Positions 1 to 9,009 of a stretch of DNA of 64,000 bases are shown here, in pieces. The notes below the pieces were generated by a model that was not told where the DNA came from, made no database searches, and worked only from the letters and a program-made list of their open reading frames with translations. The DNA comes from UBA2357 sp041916775. Lineage in GTDB: Bacteria > Pseudomonadota > Gammaproteobacteria > Burkholderiales > Rhodocyclaceae. The number at the start of each line of letters is the position of its first letter. Position 1 is the stretch's first letter. The position numbers were made by a program, and so were the translations under genes. The stretch spans positions 1 through 64,000 of the forward strand of contig JAYRYZ010000006.1 in the NCBI GenBank assembly GCA_041916775.1, written 5' to 3'.

Positions 1-110
1 GAGCAGAGCCGAGTGCAAGGCGCGAGCGAGCGAACGACGAGACATATCAAATGGATAGGCGAGGAGTGAGCGAGTGAGCAACGCAGCAATCGGTTCGCGC
101 AGCAGATTTA
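1..110. repeat. possible dispersed intergenic repeat
   Basis: This noncoding leader before the first gene has a purine-rich, iterated texture (GAGCGAGCGA, then GAGTGAGCGAGTGAGC) and ends in the 15-mer at 92-106. That 15-mer recurs exactly at 24485-24499, just after dnaE2. In 64 kb a shared 15-mer can arise by chance, so dispersed-repeat status is only a suggestion based on texture and intergenic location. Confidence 0.25.
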
Positions 111-144
111 TTCACAGGCTCTGAGCGCGTTCGAGGACATCACC

Positions 145-900
145 ATGAGTACTCCAATCGACATCAGCGAAGCCGCCGGCGTGCGCTACCTGCACTTCGG
201 CTCGGAGTGGGTTCAGGGCGCGATGCGCATCCGCCGCCCCTACGCGCTGGAGCTCGCCTACACCCGCGAAATGATGGCAGGTCTCTTGCTGCGCGATGCC
301 GGCCACTGGCCGCGCAATGCATTGCTGATCGGCCTGGGCGCGGCTTCCCTGACGCGCTTCATCCACCACCACTGCCCCGACACCCGCATCGAGGTGGTCG
401 AGATCGAGCCGCGTGTGGTCGCCGCCGCGCAGCAATTCTTCAAGCTGCCGGACGACAGCCCACGCATGCATGTTCATATCGGCGACGGCGCCGAGTTCAT
501 CCTCGCCACGCCACGCCACTACGACTACATCCTGATCGACGGCTATGACCGCAACGCGCGCGCCGGCGCGCTCGACACCCTGCCCTTCTATCAGGCGGTG
601 CGCGCGCGGCTCTCGGATCAGGGCTTGATGTCGGTGAACCTCTTCGGCCGATCGCGCGGCTTCAAGGCCAGCGTGGAACGCATCATCCAGGTCTTCGACG
701 ACCGCGCGATCGCGTTTCCATCCTGCGACTCCGGCAACGTCGTCGCCTTCGGTGCCGCCGGTGAGGCGATCGAGATTCCAGTGCCGGAGCTGCGCGAACG
801 CGCCGGGGCGCTCAAGACGCGCACCGGGCTCGATCTCCTGCCCACCGTGACCCGCCTGGAGCAGGCTGGCAGCCTGCCGGGCGGGCGCCTGTTGCTTTAG
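145..900 (+). CDS. spermidine synthase-like SAM-dependent methyltransferase
   Basis: A 251-aa cytosolic protein with the Rossmann core of the spermidine synthase/class I methyltransferase superfamily. Visible elements are the nucleotide-binding loop LIGLGAAS (about residues 61-68), the acidic strand end VEIEP (85-89), GDGAEF (113-118) and the DYILIDGYD strand (127-135). The family binds SAM or decarboxylated SAM. The polyamine-binding residues cannot be confirmed by eye, and the N-terminal beta-hairpin domain of true aminopropyltransferases is short here, so the substrate is left open. It is a single gene, convergent with dnaQ. The ATG follows GAGGACATCACC, a modest ribosome binding site. Confidence 0.75.
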   Translation: MSTPIDISEAAGVRYLHFGSEWVQGAMRIRRPYALELAYTREMMAGLLLRDAGHWPRNALLIGLGAASLTRFIHHHCPDTRIEVVEIEPRVVAAAQQFFKLPDDSPRMHVHIGDGAEFILATPRHYDYILIDGYDRNARAGALDTLPFYQAVRARLSDQGLMSVNLFGRSRGFKASVERIIQVFDDRAIAFPSCDSGNVVAFGAAGEAIEIPVPELRERAGALKTRTGLDLLPTVTRLEQAGSLPGGRLLL

Positions 901-972
901 CGGCCCTGTGCGGCTCGGCATCCACGCCGGGCCGGAAAGCAATCGGCGCGCACAGCTGTCATCCGGGGCACC

Positions 973-1692
973 TCAGCCGGCTGCGGCCTGGGGCGCGGGC
1001 GGCAGCCACAGGCACAGGCCCTTGTTCGCCTTGGCGATGTCGGCGAGCACCCTGTCGTGCTCGGCGAGTTCGCCGTCCGTCGCCCGCACGACCTTCAGTG
1101 CCGGTCTCTCGCGCATCTCGATGCTGGCGGCGGATTGTGCCGGGGTGTCGTCCTCGAGCGCGATCATCAGGCTCTCCTGACCGCGCGTCATCGCCAGGTA
1201 GACCTCGGCAAGGATCTCGGCATCGAGCAGCGCGCCGTGCAGGGTGCGGTGGCTGTTCTCGATCTGATGGCGTTCACACAAGGCGTCGAGCGAGGCCTTC
1301 TTGCCGGGGTTCTGCTCCTTGGCCATCTTCAGGGTGTCGATCACCCCGGCGCAGAAGCTCGCGAGCGGCGATGCGTTCAGGCGCGACAGTTCGTGATCGA
1401 GAAAGCCGACGTCGAAGCTCGCGTTGTGGATGACGAGCTCCGCGTCGCTGACGAAGCGGCGGAAGTCCTCAACGATGTCGGCGAACTTGGGTTTGTCGGC
1501 GAGGAACTCGGCGGTGATGCCGTGCACTCGCACCGCGTCCTCGCTGATGTCGCGCTCGGGGTTGATGTACACATGGAAATGCCGGCCGGTGAGGCTGCGG
1601 TTCACCAGCTCCACGCACCCGATCTCGATCACACGGTCGCCGTTCTTCCAGTCGAGGCCGGTGGTCTCGGTATCCAGTACGACCTGTCTCAT
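973..1692 (-). CDS. dnaQ: DNA polymerase III epsilon subunit (3'-5' proofreading exonuclease)
   Basis: A 239-aa DEDDh exonuclease that proofreads for the replicative polymerase. Exo I is [10 protein letters not shown] at the N-terminus, Exo II is [11 protein letters not shown], and Exo III is [15 protein letters not shown], supplying the four acidic metal ligands and the general-base His. The C-terminal tail is the segment expected to bind the alpha subunit. The frame runs much further upstream, but the family start MRQVVLDTE fixes the ATG at 1692. That ATG overlaps the rnhA stop as ATGA, so the two genes are translationally coupled in the order rnhA-dnaQ. In E. coli these two genes are adjacent but divergent; here they are co-directional. 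Confidence 0.95.
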   Translation of the reverse strand: MRQVVLDTETTGLDWKNGDRVIEIGCVELVNRSLTGRHFHVYINPERDISEDAVRVHGITAEFLADKPKFADIVEDFRRFVSDAELVIHNASFDVGFLDHELSRLNASPLASFCAGVIDTLKMAKEQNPGKKASLDALCERHQIENSHRTLHGALLDAEILAEVYLAMTRGQESLMIALEDDTPAQSAASIEMRERPALKVVRATDGELAEHDRVLADIAKANKGLCLWLPPAPQAAAG

Positions 1693-2147
1693 CCTTCGAC
1701 CACGCCTCCCTTCGCCCGCACCGCATCCACGCCGCGCCGCGCGAGCGCATCGGCCCGCTCGTTCTCGATATGCCCGGCATGGCCCTTCACCCACAGCCAC
1801 TCGATGCGGTGCAGGCTGGCCGCGGCATCGAGCGCCTTCCAGAGGTCCACGTTCTTCACCGGCTCCTTTGCCGCCGTCAACCAGCCGCGCTTCTTCCAGC
1901 CGTGAATCCACTCCGAGATGCCCTTCTGCACATACTGGCTGTCGGTGTGCACGCGCGCACTCATCGGACGCTTGAGGCATTCCAGCGCCTTGATCACCGC
2001 CATGAGCTCCATGCGGTTGTTGGTGGTGCCGGGCTCACCGCCCCAAAGCTCACGCTCGTGCGCGCCGCTGCGCAGGATCGCGCCCCAGCCGCCGGGCCCG
2101 GGATTGCCGCTGCAGGCGCCGTCGGTAAAGATTTCCACTGATTCCAT
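1689..2147 (-). CDS. rnhA: ribonuclease HI
   Basis: A 152-aa enzyme that cleaves the RNA strand of RNA:DNA hybrids (R-loops, primers). It shows the full RNase H set: [16 protein letters not shown] at the start, the MELMAV glutamate, HTDSQYV, and [15 protein letters not shown] carrying the catalytic His and last Asp. The length matches bacterial RNase HI (about 150-155 aa). The open frame extends upstream, but the ATG at 2147 gives the conserved N-terminus. It lies 10 bp after the methyltransferase gene and overlaps dnaQ by 4 bp, forming a three-gene minus-strand operon. Confidence 0.96.
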   Translation of the reverse strand: MESVEIFTDGACSGNPGPGGWGAILRSGAHERELWGGEPGTTNNRMELMAVIKALECLKRPMSARVHTDSQYVQKGISEWIHGWKKRGWLTAAKEPVKNVDLWKALDAAASLHRIEWLWVKGHAGHIENERADALARRGVDAVRAKGGVVEG

Positions 2148-2157
2148 AGAACTCTCG

Positions 2158-2898
2158 TCAATCGTTCCTGTTGAGGTTGCCGGCGATGCGCCGACCGCGC
2201 CGCACCACGGGTGCGAGCGCCTTGCCCGCCGCACGCTGGTCTCGCCAGCTAGGGGCGATGAGCCGCATGCCATGCACACGCTTGACGCCATGCAGCATGT
2301 ACACCCCGCCGCAGATCGGCCACCAGCGTGCTCCGAGTCCGTCCATGAAGCGCCAGCGCTCCTGCCACCGAGCAGAGCTGACTGGAGGGCGGTAACAGCC
2401 GAAGCTGCTGTCACGCGTCTCGAAACCCAGCAAGGTGAGCCAGTCGCGGATGCGCGGCGCGGAAAAATAGCTCCCGCGCCAGGGATAGCCCGTGCCGCTG
2501 CGGGCGGCCAGCCGGCGCACACCCCAGAGGCTGAACGGGTTGATGCCGGTGATGATCACGCTGCCCTCGGGCACCAGCACGCGCTCCACCTCGCGCAGGA
2601 CCTCGTGCGGTGCGCTGGAAAACTCCAGCACGTGGGGCAGCAGCACGAGATCCAGGCTGGCGCTGGCGAACGGCATCGCGTGCGGTGCATGGAGAACGTC
2701 TCCGCCAATCGCCTGGGATGTGCGCACGCGCCACGACATGCGGTTGTTTTCCAGGAGGTCGATGTGTGGCAGTCCGACCTGGAGTGCGTTATAACCGAAG
2801 ATGTCGGCCACCAGGATGTCGAAGCGCGCCTTCTCCCAGTCGCGCAGACACTGCCCCTGAGGCCCTTCCAGCCACTCCGAAAACGCACGCTCAGACAT
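2158..2898 (-). CDS. class I SAM-dependent methyltransferase (YafS-like)
   Basis: A 246-aa methyltransferase of the Methyltransf_11 kind. [27 protein letters not shown] spans the post-II and post-III strands and is followed by the [11 protein letters not shown] helix-strand typical of the fold. The canonical GxGxG loop is replaced by FGYNALQVG, as in the E. coli YafS group, which also sits between gloB and rnhA/dnaQ. That conserved neighbourhood is the main support; no substrate is known. The preferred ATG (2898) overlaps the gloB start codon by two bases on the opposite strand. A second ATG upstream would add 19 residues inside gloB, making both N-termini uncertain. Confidence 0.85.
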   Translation of the reverse strand: MSERAFSEWLEGPQGQCLRDWEKARFDILVADIFGYNALQVGLPHIDLLENNRMSWRVRTSQAIGGDVLHAPHAMPFASASLDLVLLPHVLEFSSAPHEVLREVERVLVPEGSVIITGINPFSLWGVRRLAARSGTGYPWRGSYFSAPRIRDWLTLLGFETRDSSFGCYRPPVSSARWQERWRFMDGLGARWWPICGGVYMLHGVKRVHGMRLIAPSWRDQRAAGKALAPVVRRGRRIAGNLNRND

Positions 2899-3697
2899 GC
2901 ACAAACCGACCCCCAACAAAGCAAGGCTGCAGATTATCCCGCTTCCGGCGTTCAAGGATAACTATATATGGCTGATCGCCAGCGATGAGCACGCTGTCGT
3001 GGTCGACCCCGGAGACGCCGACGTGGTGTTCCGGGCCCTCGAAGCGCACGCGCTGAAGCTGGATGCGGTACTCATCACCCATCATCACAACGACCATATC
3101 GGCGGACTGGAGGCGCTCGTGGAGACGCACCCGGCCCCGGTGTTCGCCCCTGCAGACCCGCGCATTCCGGGAAAAGTGCGCGCGGTACGCGATGGCGAGC
3201 GGATCACCCTGTTGGGCGGCGCACTCCTGCTCGACGTGATGGAGGTCCCCGGCCACACCGAGACGCACATCGCCTACCATGGCGACGGCCTGCTTTTCCC
3301 CGGAGATACCCTCTTCAGCGCAGGCTGCGGCAGGCTGCTGGGTGGCACCGCAGCACAACTGCACGCCTCGCTTGCGCGCCTCGCGGCCTTGCCGGGCGAG
3401 ACGCAGGTCTATCCCACCCACGAGTACACGCTGTCGAATCTGGCTTTTGCTGCACACGTGGAGCCGCACAATGCCGAGCGCGACGACGTGCTCTCACGAG
3501 CACGCGCCTCGCGCAGCGCCGGCGAGCCGACCTTGCCCACGACGCTCGCCGTCGAGCGTGCGATCAACCCCTTCCTGCGCACCACGCATGCGGGCATACG
3601 CGCGAGCGTGCAGGGACATCTGGGCCATGAGCCCGGCGACGATCTCGCCACCTTCACCGCGTTGCGCGCCTGGAAGGACGTGTTCCAGGCACCCTAG
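2897..3697 (+). CDS. gloB: hydroxyacylglutathione hydrolase (glyoxalase II)
   Basis: A 266-aa metallo-beta-lactamase-fold hydrolase that splits S-D-lactoylglutathione into D-lactate and glutathione, the second step of methylglyoxal detoxification. The zinc motif THHHNDHIGG is at about residues 61-70, further ligands are in PGHTETH (about 118-124) and PGDTLF (136-141), and YPTHEYT follows. The C-terminal helical HAGH_C domain completes a full-length protein. The recognisable family N-terminus is IIPLPAFKDNYIW, so the first 11 residues are a short extension. The only upstream ATG in frame is 2897, head-to-head with the methyltransferase start. Confidence 0.95.
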   Translation: MHKPTPNKARLQIIPLPAFKDNYIWLIASDEHAVVVDPGDADVVFRALEAHALKLDAVLITHHHNDHIGGLEALVETHPAPVFAPADPRIPGKVRAVRDGERITLLGGALLLDVMEVPGHTETHIAYHGDGLLFPGDTLFSAGCGRLLGGTAAQLHASLARLAALPGETQVYPTHEYTLSNLAFAAHVEPHNAERDDVLSRARASRSAGEPTLPTTLAVERAINPFLRTTHAGIRASVQGHLGHEPGDDLATFTALRAWKDVFQAP

Positions 3698-3712
3698 CCC
3701 GGCAGCACAACG

Positions 3713-4090
3713 TCACCCCAGTACGCGCGTCAGCGTGTCGTGGATCTGCTTCTCGCGGAAGGGCTTGAGGATGATGCCGTGGGCACCGCCACTGATCGCG
3801 CTCTGGATGGTCTCTCGGTCGGCCTGGCCGGTGACCATCAGGACCTTCACCTCCGGGTGCCGCGCGCGGATCTCGGCCAGCACATCGAGGCCATTCATGC
3901 GCGGCATCACCACGTCGAGACAGACGAGGTTGATGCGCATCAGCTCGAGCTGCGCGAGCGCCTTTTCGCCGTCGGCGGCCTCTCCGACGACCTCCAGGCC
4001 GGCATTGCGCAGCACGGTCCGGAGCGTCATGCGGATCAGCTCGTTGTCATCGACGATGAGCACGGTCTTGGGTTTCTGGCGCTGATTCAT
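3713..4090 (-). CDS. single-domain response regulator (CheY-like)
   Basis: A 125-aa stand-alone receiver domain. The acidic pocket is IVDDNE, the phosphoacceptor Asp lies in CLDVVMPRMNG, the conserved Thr in MVTGQAD, and the Lys in LKPF. There is no output domain, so it should act by protein-protein contact. It starts 12 bp after the stop of the receiver-GGDEF gene on the same strand, so the two form an operon and probably one signalling pathway. No histidine kinase is encoded nearby. Confidence 0.93.
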   Translation of the reverse strand: MNQRQKPKTVLIVDDNELIRMTLRTVLRNAGLEVVGEAADGEKALAQLELMRINLVCLDVVMPRMNGLDVLAEIRARHPEVKVLMVTGQADRETIQSAISGGAHGIILKPFREKQIHDTLTRVLG

Positions 4091-4102
4091 GCGTCCTCCG
4101 CG

Positions 4103-5047
4103 TCAGCCAGCGACCGCAACGCAATTGCGCCCGCTCCGCTTCGCGTCATAGAGCGCGGCGTCGGCGTCGGCCAGCAGCGCCTGCCAGCCCGAATCGTCGC
4201 CACGCTGTGGTGTTCTGGTAGCCACGCCGATACTGATCGTGACGATCGCGTCGGTGCGTGAACCGCGGTGTGCGATCTGCAATGACCGCACCGCCTCCAG
4301 GGCGAGCCCTGCCACACTCTGCGCACCATCCGCATCGGTTTCCGCGAGCACGATGCCGAACTCCTCCCCACCGTAACGGGCCGCGAGATCCGAGGGCCGC
4401 CTGAGCGAGGCCGCCAGCGCCGCAGCCACCCGGCGCAGGCAGTCGTCGCCTGCCTGATGCCCATAGTGATCGTTGAATTCCTTGAAATGATCGATATCGA
4501 TCAGCAGCACCGACAGCGGCGCCGCTCGCCGCTCCGCGCGGCGCCACTCGCGCAGTAGCACGTCATCGAAAACGCGCCGGTTGGGGATGCCGGTAAGCCC
4601 GTCCAGCGAAGACAGCCGGCTCAGCTCCCGATTGGCATCGTTGAGCTTGCGGGTCAGGAGCAAGAGCGACTGACGCATCTGCGCAATGCGCTGCATCGCG
4701 TGGACCTTGGCCTTGAGGACGATCTCCGAGACAGGCTTCACGAGGTAGTCGTCCCCGCCGACGACGATGCCGCGCTCGAGGTCGGCCTCGCTTGCGCGCG
4801 CCGACAGGAAGATGATCGGCGTCCACTCCCCGTTGCGTTCCAACTGCCGGATCGCCCGCGCCACCTCGAATCCATCCAGGCCAGGCATGATGATGTCGAG
4901 CAGAACCACGTCCGGCCGCTCGGCCTTGAACATCTCGATACCGATCTCGCCATCACGCGCATGCAGCGCCTGAAGCCCCATCTTCTCCAGCAACTGGCAG
5001 ACGAGAGTGGCACTCGTGACCGTATCCTCGATGACGAGTGCTTTCAT
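4103..5047 (-). CDS. response regulator-diguanylate cyclase (REC-GGDEF)
   Basis: A 314-aa two-domain regulator. The N-terminal receiver has its phospho-Asp in LLDIIMPGLDG and Lys in VKPVSE. A coiled linker of about residues 125-150 leads to a GGDEF domain with an intact GGEEF signature. An RxxD product-inhibition site (RPSD) lies five residues before it. It should therefore make c-di-GMP from two GTP on phosphorylation, with feedback control, resembling PleD/WspR-type enzymes. It is the first gene of the operon with the single-domain receiver downstream. The upstream region is divergent from mltD. Confidence 0.94.
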   Translation of the reverse strand: MKALVIEDTVTSATLVCQLLEKMGLQALHARDGEIGIEMFKAERPDVVLLDIIMPGLDGFEVARAIRQLERNGEWTPIIFLSARASEADLERGIVVGGDDYLVKPVSEIVLKAKVHAMQRIAQMRQSLLLLTRKLNDANRELSRLSSLDGLTGIPNRRVFDDVLLREWRRAERRAAPLSVLLIDIDHFKEFNDHYGHQAGDDCLRRVAAALAASLRRPSDLAARYGGEEFGIVLAETDADGAQSVAGLALEAVRSLQIAHRGSRTDAIVTISIGVATRTPQRGDDSGWQALLADADAALYDAKRSGRNCVAVAG

Positions 5048-5255
5048 GCGGGTTCGCCTTTGTGCCGTAGAGTGTGGATATGGCGCAATCCTATCAATTT
5101 CTGCGATTCAGCGGCAAATTGGCGCAGGCCATGCGGCCATGCTGGATCCGCCCTCGAGCCGGACAAGGATCACCACATTCGGGCGGATTGTCGATCTCCG
5201 CGCGACACTGATAGACTGTTCGACCCGGCTCGCCGAGCCCCAAGACGATCACCGA

Positions 5256-6581
5256 ATGCAGTGGCGCCACCTTCTCATTGTCGGCCTGATGTGCGTGAAG
5301 GGCTTGTCGGCGGCGAGCGCGGACGACGCCCCGCAGCAAGCTGCGGTTGAAAGACCGGCTGCCGATTCCGGGGGCACCACCGAAGCGCCGAACGACCACA
5401 CCTCGACGCTCGCCCCCGTGACGGTGCCCGAGCGTCCTGTCGCAGCAGCGCATGACGAGACCCACGCCGTCGAGATCAGCCAGCCTACCGAGACTACCAC
5501 GCAGGTGGTGGAGCTCGAGCAGGCACCTATCAGGGTCCTCAAGCTCGACCTCACCCGCGACGCGCACGACATCTGGGATCGCATCCGTCGTGGCTTCGGA
5601 ATGACGGATCTCGACAGCGAGCTCGTCAGCGAGCACCAGCTCTTCTATCTCAACCGCCCCGCCTTCCTGCGCACCGTATTCCAGCGCGGCGGCCAGTACC
5701 TGTACTACATCGTCGATGAGATCGAGCGCCGCGGCCTGCCCACCGAGTTGGCGCTGCTGCCCATGGTCGAGAGCAACTACAACCCGCTCGCCCTTTCGCG
5801 TGCCAAGGCGTCCGGGCTGTGGCAGTTCATCCCCTCGACCGGGCGCAACTTCAACCTCACCCAGAACAACTGGGTGGACGAGCGGCGCGATGTGATCGCC
5901 TCGACCAACGCCGCGCTCGACTATCTGGAATACCTTTACGAGATGCACGGCGACTGGCACCTCGCGCTCGCCTCGTACAATTGGGGTGAGGGTGCGGTGG
6001 GGCGTGCGATCAAGCAGAACCTGGACGCGGGCCAGCCGGCCGACTACCTCAACCTGCGCATGCCGGACGAAACACGCAACTACGTGCCCAAGTTGCAGGC
6101 GCTCAAGAACATCGTCGGTAACCCCGAGCTCTTCGGCTTCGAGCTGCCGCATGTGGACAACGACGTGCACTTCACCACCGTGCCCGCGCCGCGTGGAATC
6201 GACCTCGCCACCGCAGCCAGGCTCGCCGAGATGTCGATGGATGAGTTCATCGCGCTCAACCCTGGCTACAACAAGCCCGTCATCAACAGCGACAACGACG
6301 TGCTCATCGTCCCGACCGACCGCGCCGAGCAGTTCCGCCTGCGCCTGTCACAACACACAGTGCGCGAGCCGCTGGTGCAGCAGACGGTCAAGAAAACGCT
6401 CTCGCAAGCCTCAGTCAGCAACATCAAGTCGCGCAGCTACACCGTGCGCAAAGGCGACACGCTCGCGTCGATTGCGCGCAAGAACGGCACCACGGTAGAT
6501 AGGATCCGCGCGCTCAACAACATGGGCGGACGCAGCAACCTGAGTGTCGGGCAGACGCTGATGCTGCCTGCCAAGCGCTGA
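5256..6581 (+). CDS. mltD: membrane-bound lytic murein transglycosylase D
   Basis: A 441-aa envelope enzyme that cleaves the glycan strand of peptidoglycan to 1,6-anhydromuropeptides. An N-terminal hydrophobic signal (about residues 1-22, ending SAASA) precedes an SLT domain with the catalytic Glu in LPMVESNYNP, then ASGLWQFIPSTG and ALASYNWGEG. A C-terminal LysM repeat (SYTVRKGDTLASIA to GQTLMLP) binds peptidoglycan, and a weaker LysM-like stretch lies before it. The frame opens far upstream, but the signal peptide places the start at 5256. No lipobox is obvious. E. coli also has mltD next to gloB. Confidence 0.92.
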   Translation: MQWRHLLIVGLMCVKGLSAASADDAPQQAAVERPAADSGGTTEAPNDHTSTLAPVTVPERPVAAAHDETHAVEISQPTETTTQVVELEQAPIRVLKLDLTRDAHDIWDRIRRGFGMTDLDSELVSEHQLFYLNRPAFLRTVFQRGGQYLYYIVDEIERRGLPTELALLPMVESNYNPLALSRAKASGLWQFIPSTGRNFNLTQNNWVDERRDVIASTNAALDYLEYLYEMHGDWHLALASYNWGEGAVGRAIKQNLDAGQPADYLNLRMPDETRNYVPKLQALKNIVGNPELFGFELPHVDNDVHFTTVPAPRGIDLATAARLAEMSMDEFIALNPGYNKPVINSDNDVLIVPTDRAEQFRLRLSQHTVREPLVQQTVKKTLSQASVSNIKSRSYTVRKGDTLASIARKNGTTVDRIRALNNMGGRSNLSVGQTLMLPAKR

Positions 6582-6589
6582 ATACGCGT

Positions 6590-6617
6590 CCGCCCGGGCG
6601 GGCTCAGCCCGGCCAAT
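6590..6617. terminator. hairpin between convergent genes
   Basis: The perfect palindrome CCGCCCGGGCGG at 6590-6601, followed by GGGCTCAGCCC, lies at and just beyond the mltD stop and the convergent ABC gene stop. No T-tract follows on either strand, so intrinsic termination is only possible. Confidence 0.3.
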
Positions 6618-8430
6618 GGCAACGCACCGTGTGGGTAGACTGTGCGAAGCGGTTGATCGCAGGATAGCCGCGCGCGCAGATCTCGGTGGCCTTCGGGCAG
6701 CGCCGCTGCAAGGGGCAGCCTGCAGACGTGAAGACGGACTCCGCAGGGTGGCCGCGCAGGATTGCCCGCCCCTCTGGAGGGCGCGTGGGCTGCTCGGAGG
6801 CGGCTTCGATCAGGGCTTGTGTATATGGGTGGGCGGGCGTCTTCAATACCGCCTCGACCGGCCCCTGCTCGACCACACGGCCAGCCAGCATCACCGCCAC
6901 CTCGTCTCCCAGCCACGCCGCCAGGGCTGCGTCCGCGCTCACGACCAGCATCGCCAGACCACGCTCATCCCGCAAGGCACTCAAGAGATCGAGGAGGCTC
7001 GCCCTCTCCGGCGCAGTCATCCCTTCCCCAGGCCACTCGACCACCAGCACGCGCGGGTCGACCGCGAGCAGGCGGGCGAGTTGTACCCGTTGCCGGTCAA
7101 GCACAGAGAGATTGACCGGATACTCCGACATCACCGCCGGATCCAGCCCGACTCGATGCAGCAGCGCAGCACAACGCGCTCGACATGCCTCATCACCCGA
7201 AACGAGCCCGAGCGAGCGCATGCCCTCCGTCACCAGCGCACCAACACGCTGCAGAGGATCGAGCGCCGCCCCCGGCGCGGAGAACAGCATCTGAACCGCG
7301 CGCCGGGTGTCGTTGAAGCGCTGCGCCAGAGCATCCGCAAGTGGTTCGCCGTCGATGAAACACTCGCCGAACGATGCATCAGCGTGTCCGGCAAGTGCCC
7401 GACCCACAAGCCCCCCGCCCTCGCCCACCTCCCCGAGCAATACAACGGTGCGCTCGGCGTCTAGCGCCAGATCGACACCATCCACGAACACCGCGGCGTT
7501 GCCCTGCACAGCTTCGGGCGCCACGCGCAGATCGGTCACCAACAGGCGCTGCGGCCCAGTGCGAAGCTTGCCCGGGGCACGAGCAACATCGCTGCCCAAC
7601 CACTGCCCGCGCCTCGCGAATCCAGGCTGGGCCGAGATCAGCCGACGTGCGGCCGGATGGCCCGGGTTGGCAAAGAACGCCTCACGCGTCGCAAACTCGA
7701 CGATCTCGCCATCATCGAGCAACGCCACCCGGTCTGCGAGCCGACGCACCACACCGACATCGCGTGTCAGCAGCACGAATCCCGTGCCACGCACATCACG
7801 CAGGTGGGCAATGCGGGCTTCGAGTTGCAACCTCACGCTGGGTTCGAGCACTGCGAACGGCTCATCGAGAATCGCCAGAGAGGGGCGTATCGCCCAGGCC
7901 ATCGCAATCAGCACGCACTGCTGCAAGGTCAGCGGCAAGTCGCGTGGCCGCCGCTCCATCAGGGCCGGTGGATCGATCAGCCCGAGCGATGCGAGGATGC
8001 GCGCAGCCTCCTCGTCAGCAGCACGCCCGGAAAGCCCGCGATGCTGCGCGAGCAGAGCTCCGATCTGCGCACGCACGCGGCGATCGGGGTCGAGGCGACC
8101 TTTGGGGTGCTGCGGCAGCAGTGTGATCCGCGCTTCCTGCGCGAGTACCTCGGGGGCGCGGCGAACCTCTCCCGCGAGCACGCGGACGCCCTCCGGCAGG
8201 TGGCCGAACAGTGCCGCACCGAGCAGCGTCTTGCCACTGCCCGCCCCTCCCAGCACAGCCAGCACCTCGCCGGCACGCGCCTCCAGTGCCACGCCGGAGC
8301 GGGCTCCGAGCAGCGCCTCAGCGCGCGCCTGCGGCGCACCCAACCGCAATCCGTCAATCTGCAGCAGCGGCCGCCTGTGCTCCGGGGGTGCAAAGCTGAA
8401 GGTCTCTACATCGACACGCTCGTTCATCAT
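6604..8430 (-). CDS. fused double-NBD ABC protein (oligopeptide OppDF/YejF type), motif-degenerate
   Basis: A 608-aa protein with two ABC ATPase halves in the OppD-OppF/YejF arrangement, including the cysteine-bearing tail CPLQRRCPKATEIC typical of peptide importers. In half 1 the Walker A GGAGSGKT (about 61-68) and Walker B LAILDE (185-190) are intact. Its signature is LTLQQ rather than LSGGQ, and the H-loop reads LTRD instead of THD. In half 2 Walker A is GEVGEGGG (333-340, lacking Lys and Ser/Thr), the signature is LSVLD, Walker B is VVEWPG, and the H-loop His is replaced (VVSAD). No permease or binding-protein genes adjoin. It is probably a poor or regulatory ATPase. ATG 8427 is an equally good start. 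Confidence 0.8.
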   Translation of the reverse strand: MMNERVDVETFSFAPPEHRRPLLQIDGLRLGAPQARAEALLGARSGVALEARAGEVLAVLGGAGSGKTLLGAALFGHLPEGVRVLAGEVRRAPEVLAQEARITLLPQHPKGRLDPDRRVRAQIGALLAQHRGLSGRAADEEAARILASLGLIDPPALMERRPRDLPLTLQQCVLIAMAWAIRPSLAILDEPFAVLEPSVRLQLEARIAHLRDVRGTGFVLLTRDVGVVRRLADRVALLDDGEIVEFATREAFFANPGHPAARRLISAQPGFARRGQWLGSDVARAPGKLRTGPQRLLVTDLRVAPEAVQGNAAVFVDGVDLALDAERTVVLLGEVGEGGGLVGRALAGHADASFGECFIDGEPLADALAQRFNDTRRAVQMLFSAPGAALDPLQRVGALVTEGMRSLGLVSGDEACRARCAALLHRVGLDPAVMSEYPVNLSVLDRQRVQLARLLAVDPRVLVVEWPGEGMTAPERASLLDLLSALRDERGLAMLVVSADAALAAWLGDEVAVMLAGRVVEQGPVEAVLKTPAHPYTQALIEAASEQPTRPPEGRAILRGHPAESVFTSAGCPLQRRCPKATEICARGYPAINRFAQSTHTVRCHWPG

Positions 8431-8462
8431 CGCCCTGTTCGATCATCGGGCTGATCGCAGAC

Positions 8463-8487
8463 AAAAAAAGGGCCGCAGATGCGACCC
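8463..8487 (-). terminator. Rho-independent terminator for slyD
   Basis: On the minus strand GGGTCGC-ATCT-GCGGCCC forms a 7-bp stem (one G-T pair) with a 4-nt loop, followed directly by seven T residues. It lies 37 bp after the slyD stop and just before the ABC gene, so it separates the two transcription units. Confidence 0.85.
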
Positions 8488-8523
8488 GAAGCTGTTGCGA
8501 CAATGCCAATGCCGCGGTGAAAC

Positions 8524-9009
8524 TCAGTGATGGTGACCGCCCTGCCCGTGCACGTGGCCGTGCGAGATCTCCTCGGCGCTGGCGGCGCGCACGCTGGCGA
8601 TGGTGACGTCGAAAATCAGAGACACGCCGGCGAGCGGGTGGTTCCCATCAACAACGACCTTGCCGTCGGCGATGTCGGTGATGCGATAGACCATTTCCTC
8701 GTCGCCATCTTCGGAGACCCGCTCGAACGCCATGCCGACCTCGATGTTCTCGGGGAACTGGCTGATGTCCTCGAGCAGAACAAGCTCCTCGTCGTAGTCA
8801 CCGAAGGCGTCATCCGGCAGCAGGCGGATCTTGAGGTTCTCGCCGACCTTCTTGCCGTGCAGGGTTTCCTCGATGACGGGGAAGATCCCGTCGTAGCCGC
8901 CGTGCAGGTACACCAGCGGCTGCTTGCCGTCGTCGATCATGTTGCCGTCGGTGTCGGTGACGGTGTAGTTGAGCGTGACGACCGTGTTCTTAAGGATTTC
9001 CGTTTGCAT
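8524..9009 (-). CDS. slyD: FKBP-type peptidyl-prolyl isomerase (SlyD)
   Basis: A 161-aa folding helper that isomerises X-Pro bonds and has an inserted-in-flap chaperone domain. It shows the SlyD order: N-terminal FKBP strand, PLVYLHGG with GIFPVIEETL, the IF domain (about 70-125), and DGNHPLAGVSLIFDV closing the FKBP fold. The C-terminal tail is short but histidine-rich (SHGHVHGQGGHHH), consistent with nickel binding. The start at 9009 gives the family N-terminus and overlaps the upstream peroxiredoxin gene by 20 bp. A longer frame to 9072 exists but would only read through peroxiredoxin sequence. Confidence 0.94.
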   Translation of the reverse strand: MQTEILKNTVVTLNYTVTDTDGNMIDDGKQPLVYLHGGYDGIFPVIEETLHGKKVGENLKIRLLPDDAFGDYDEELVLLEDISQFPENIEVGMAFERVSEDGDEEMVYRITDIADGKVVVDGNHPLAGVSLIFDVTIASVRAASAEEISHGHVHGQGGHHH

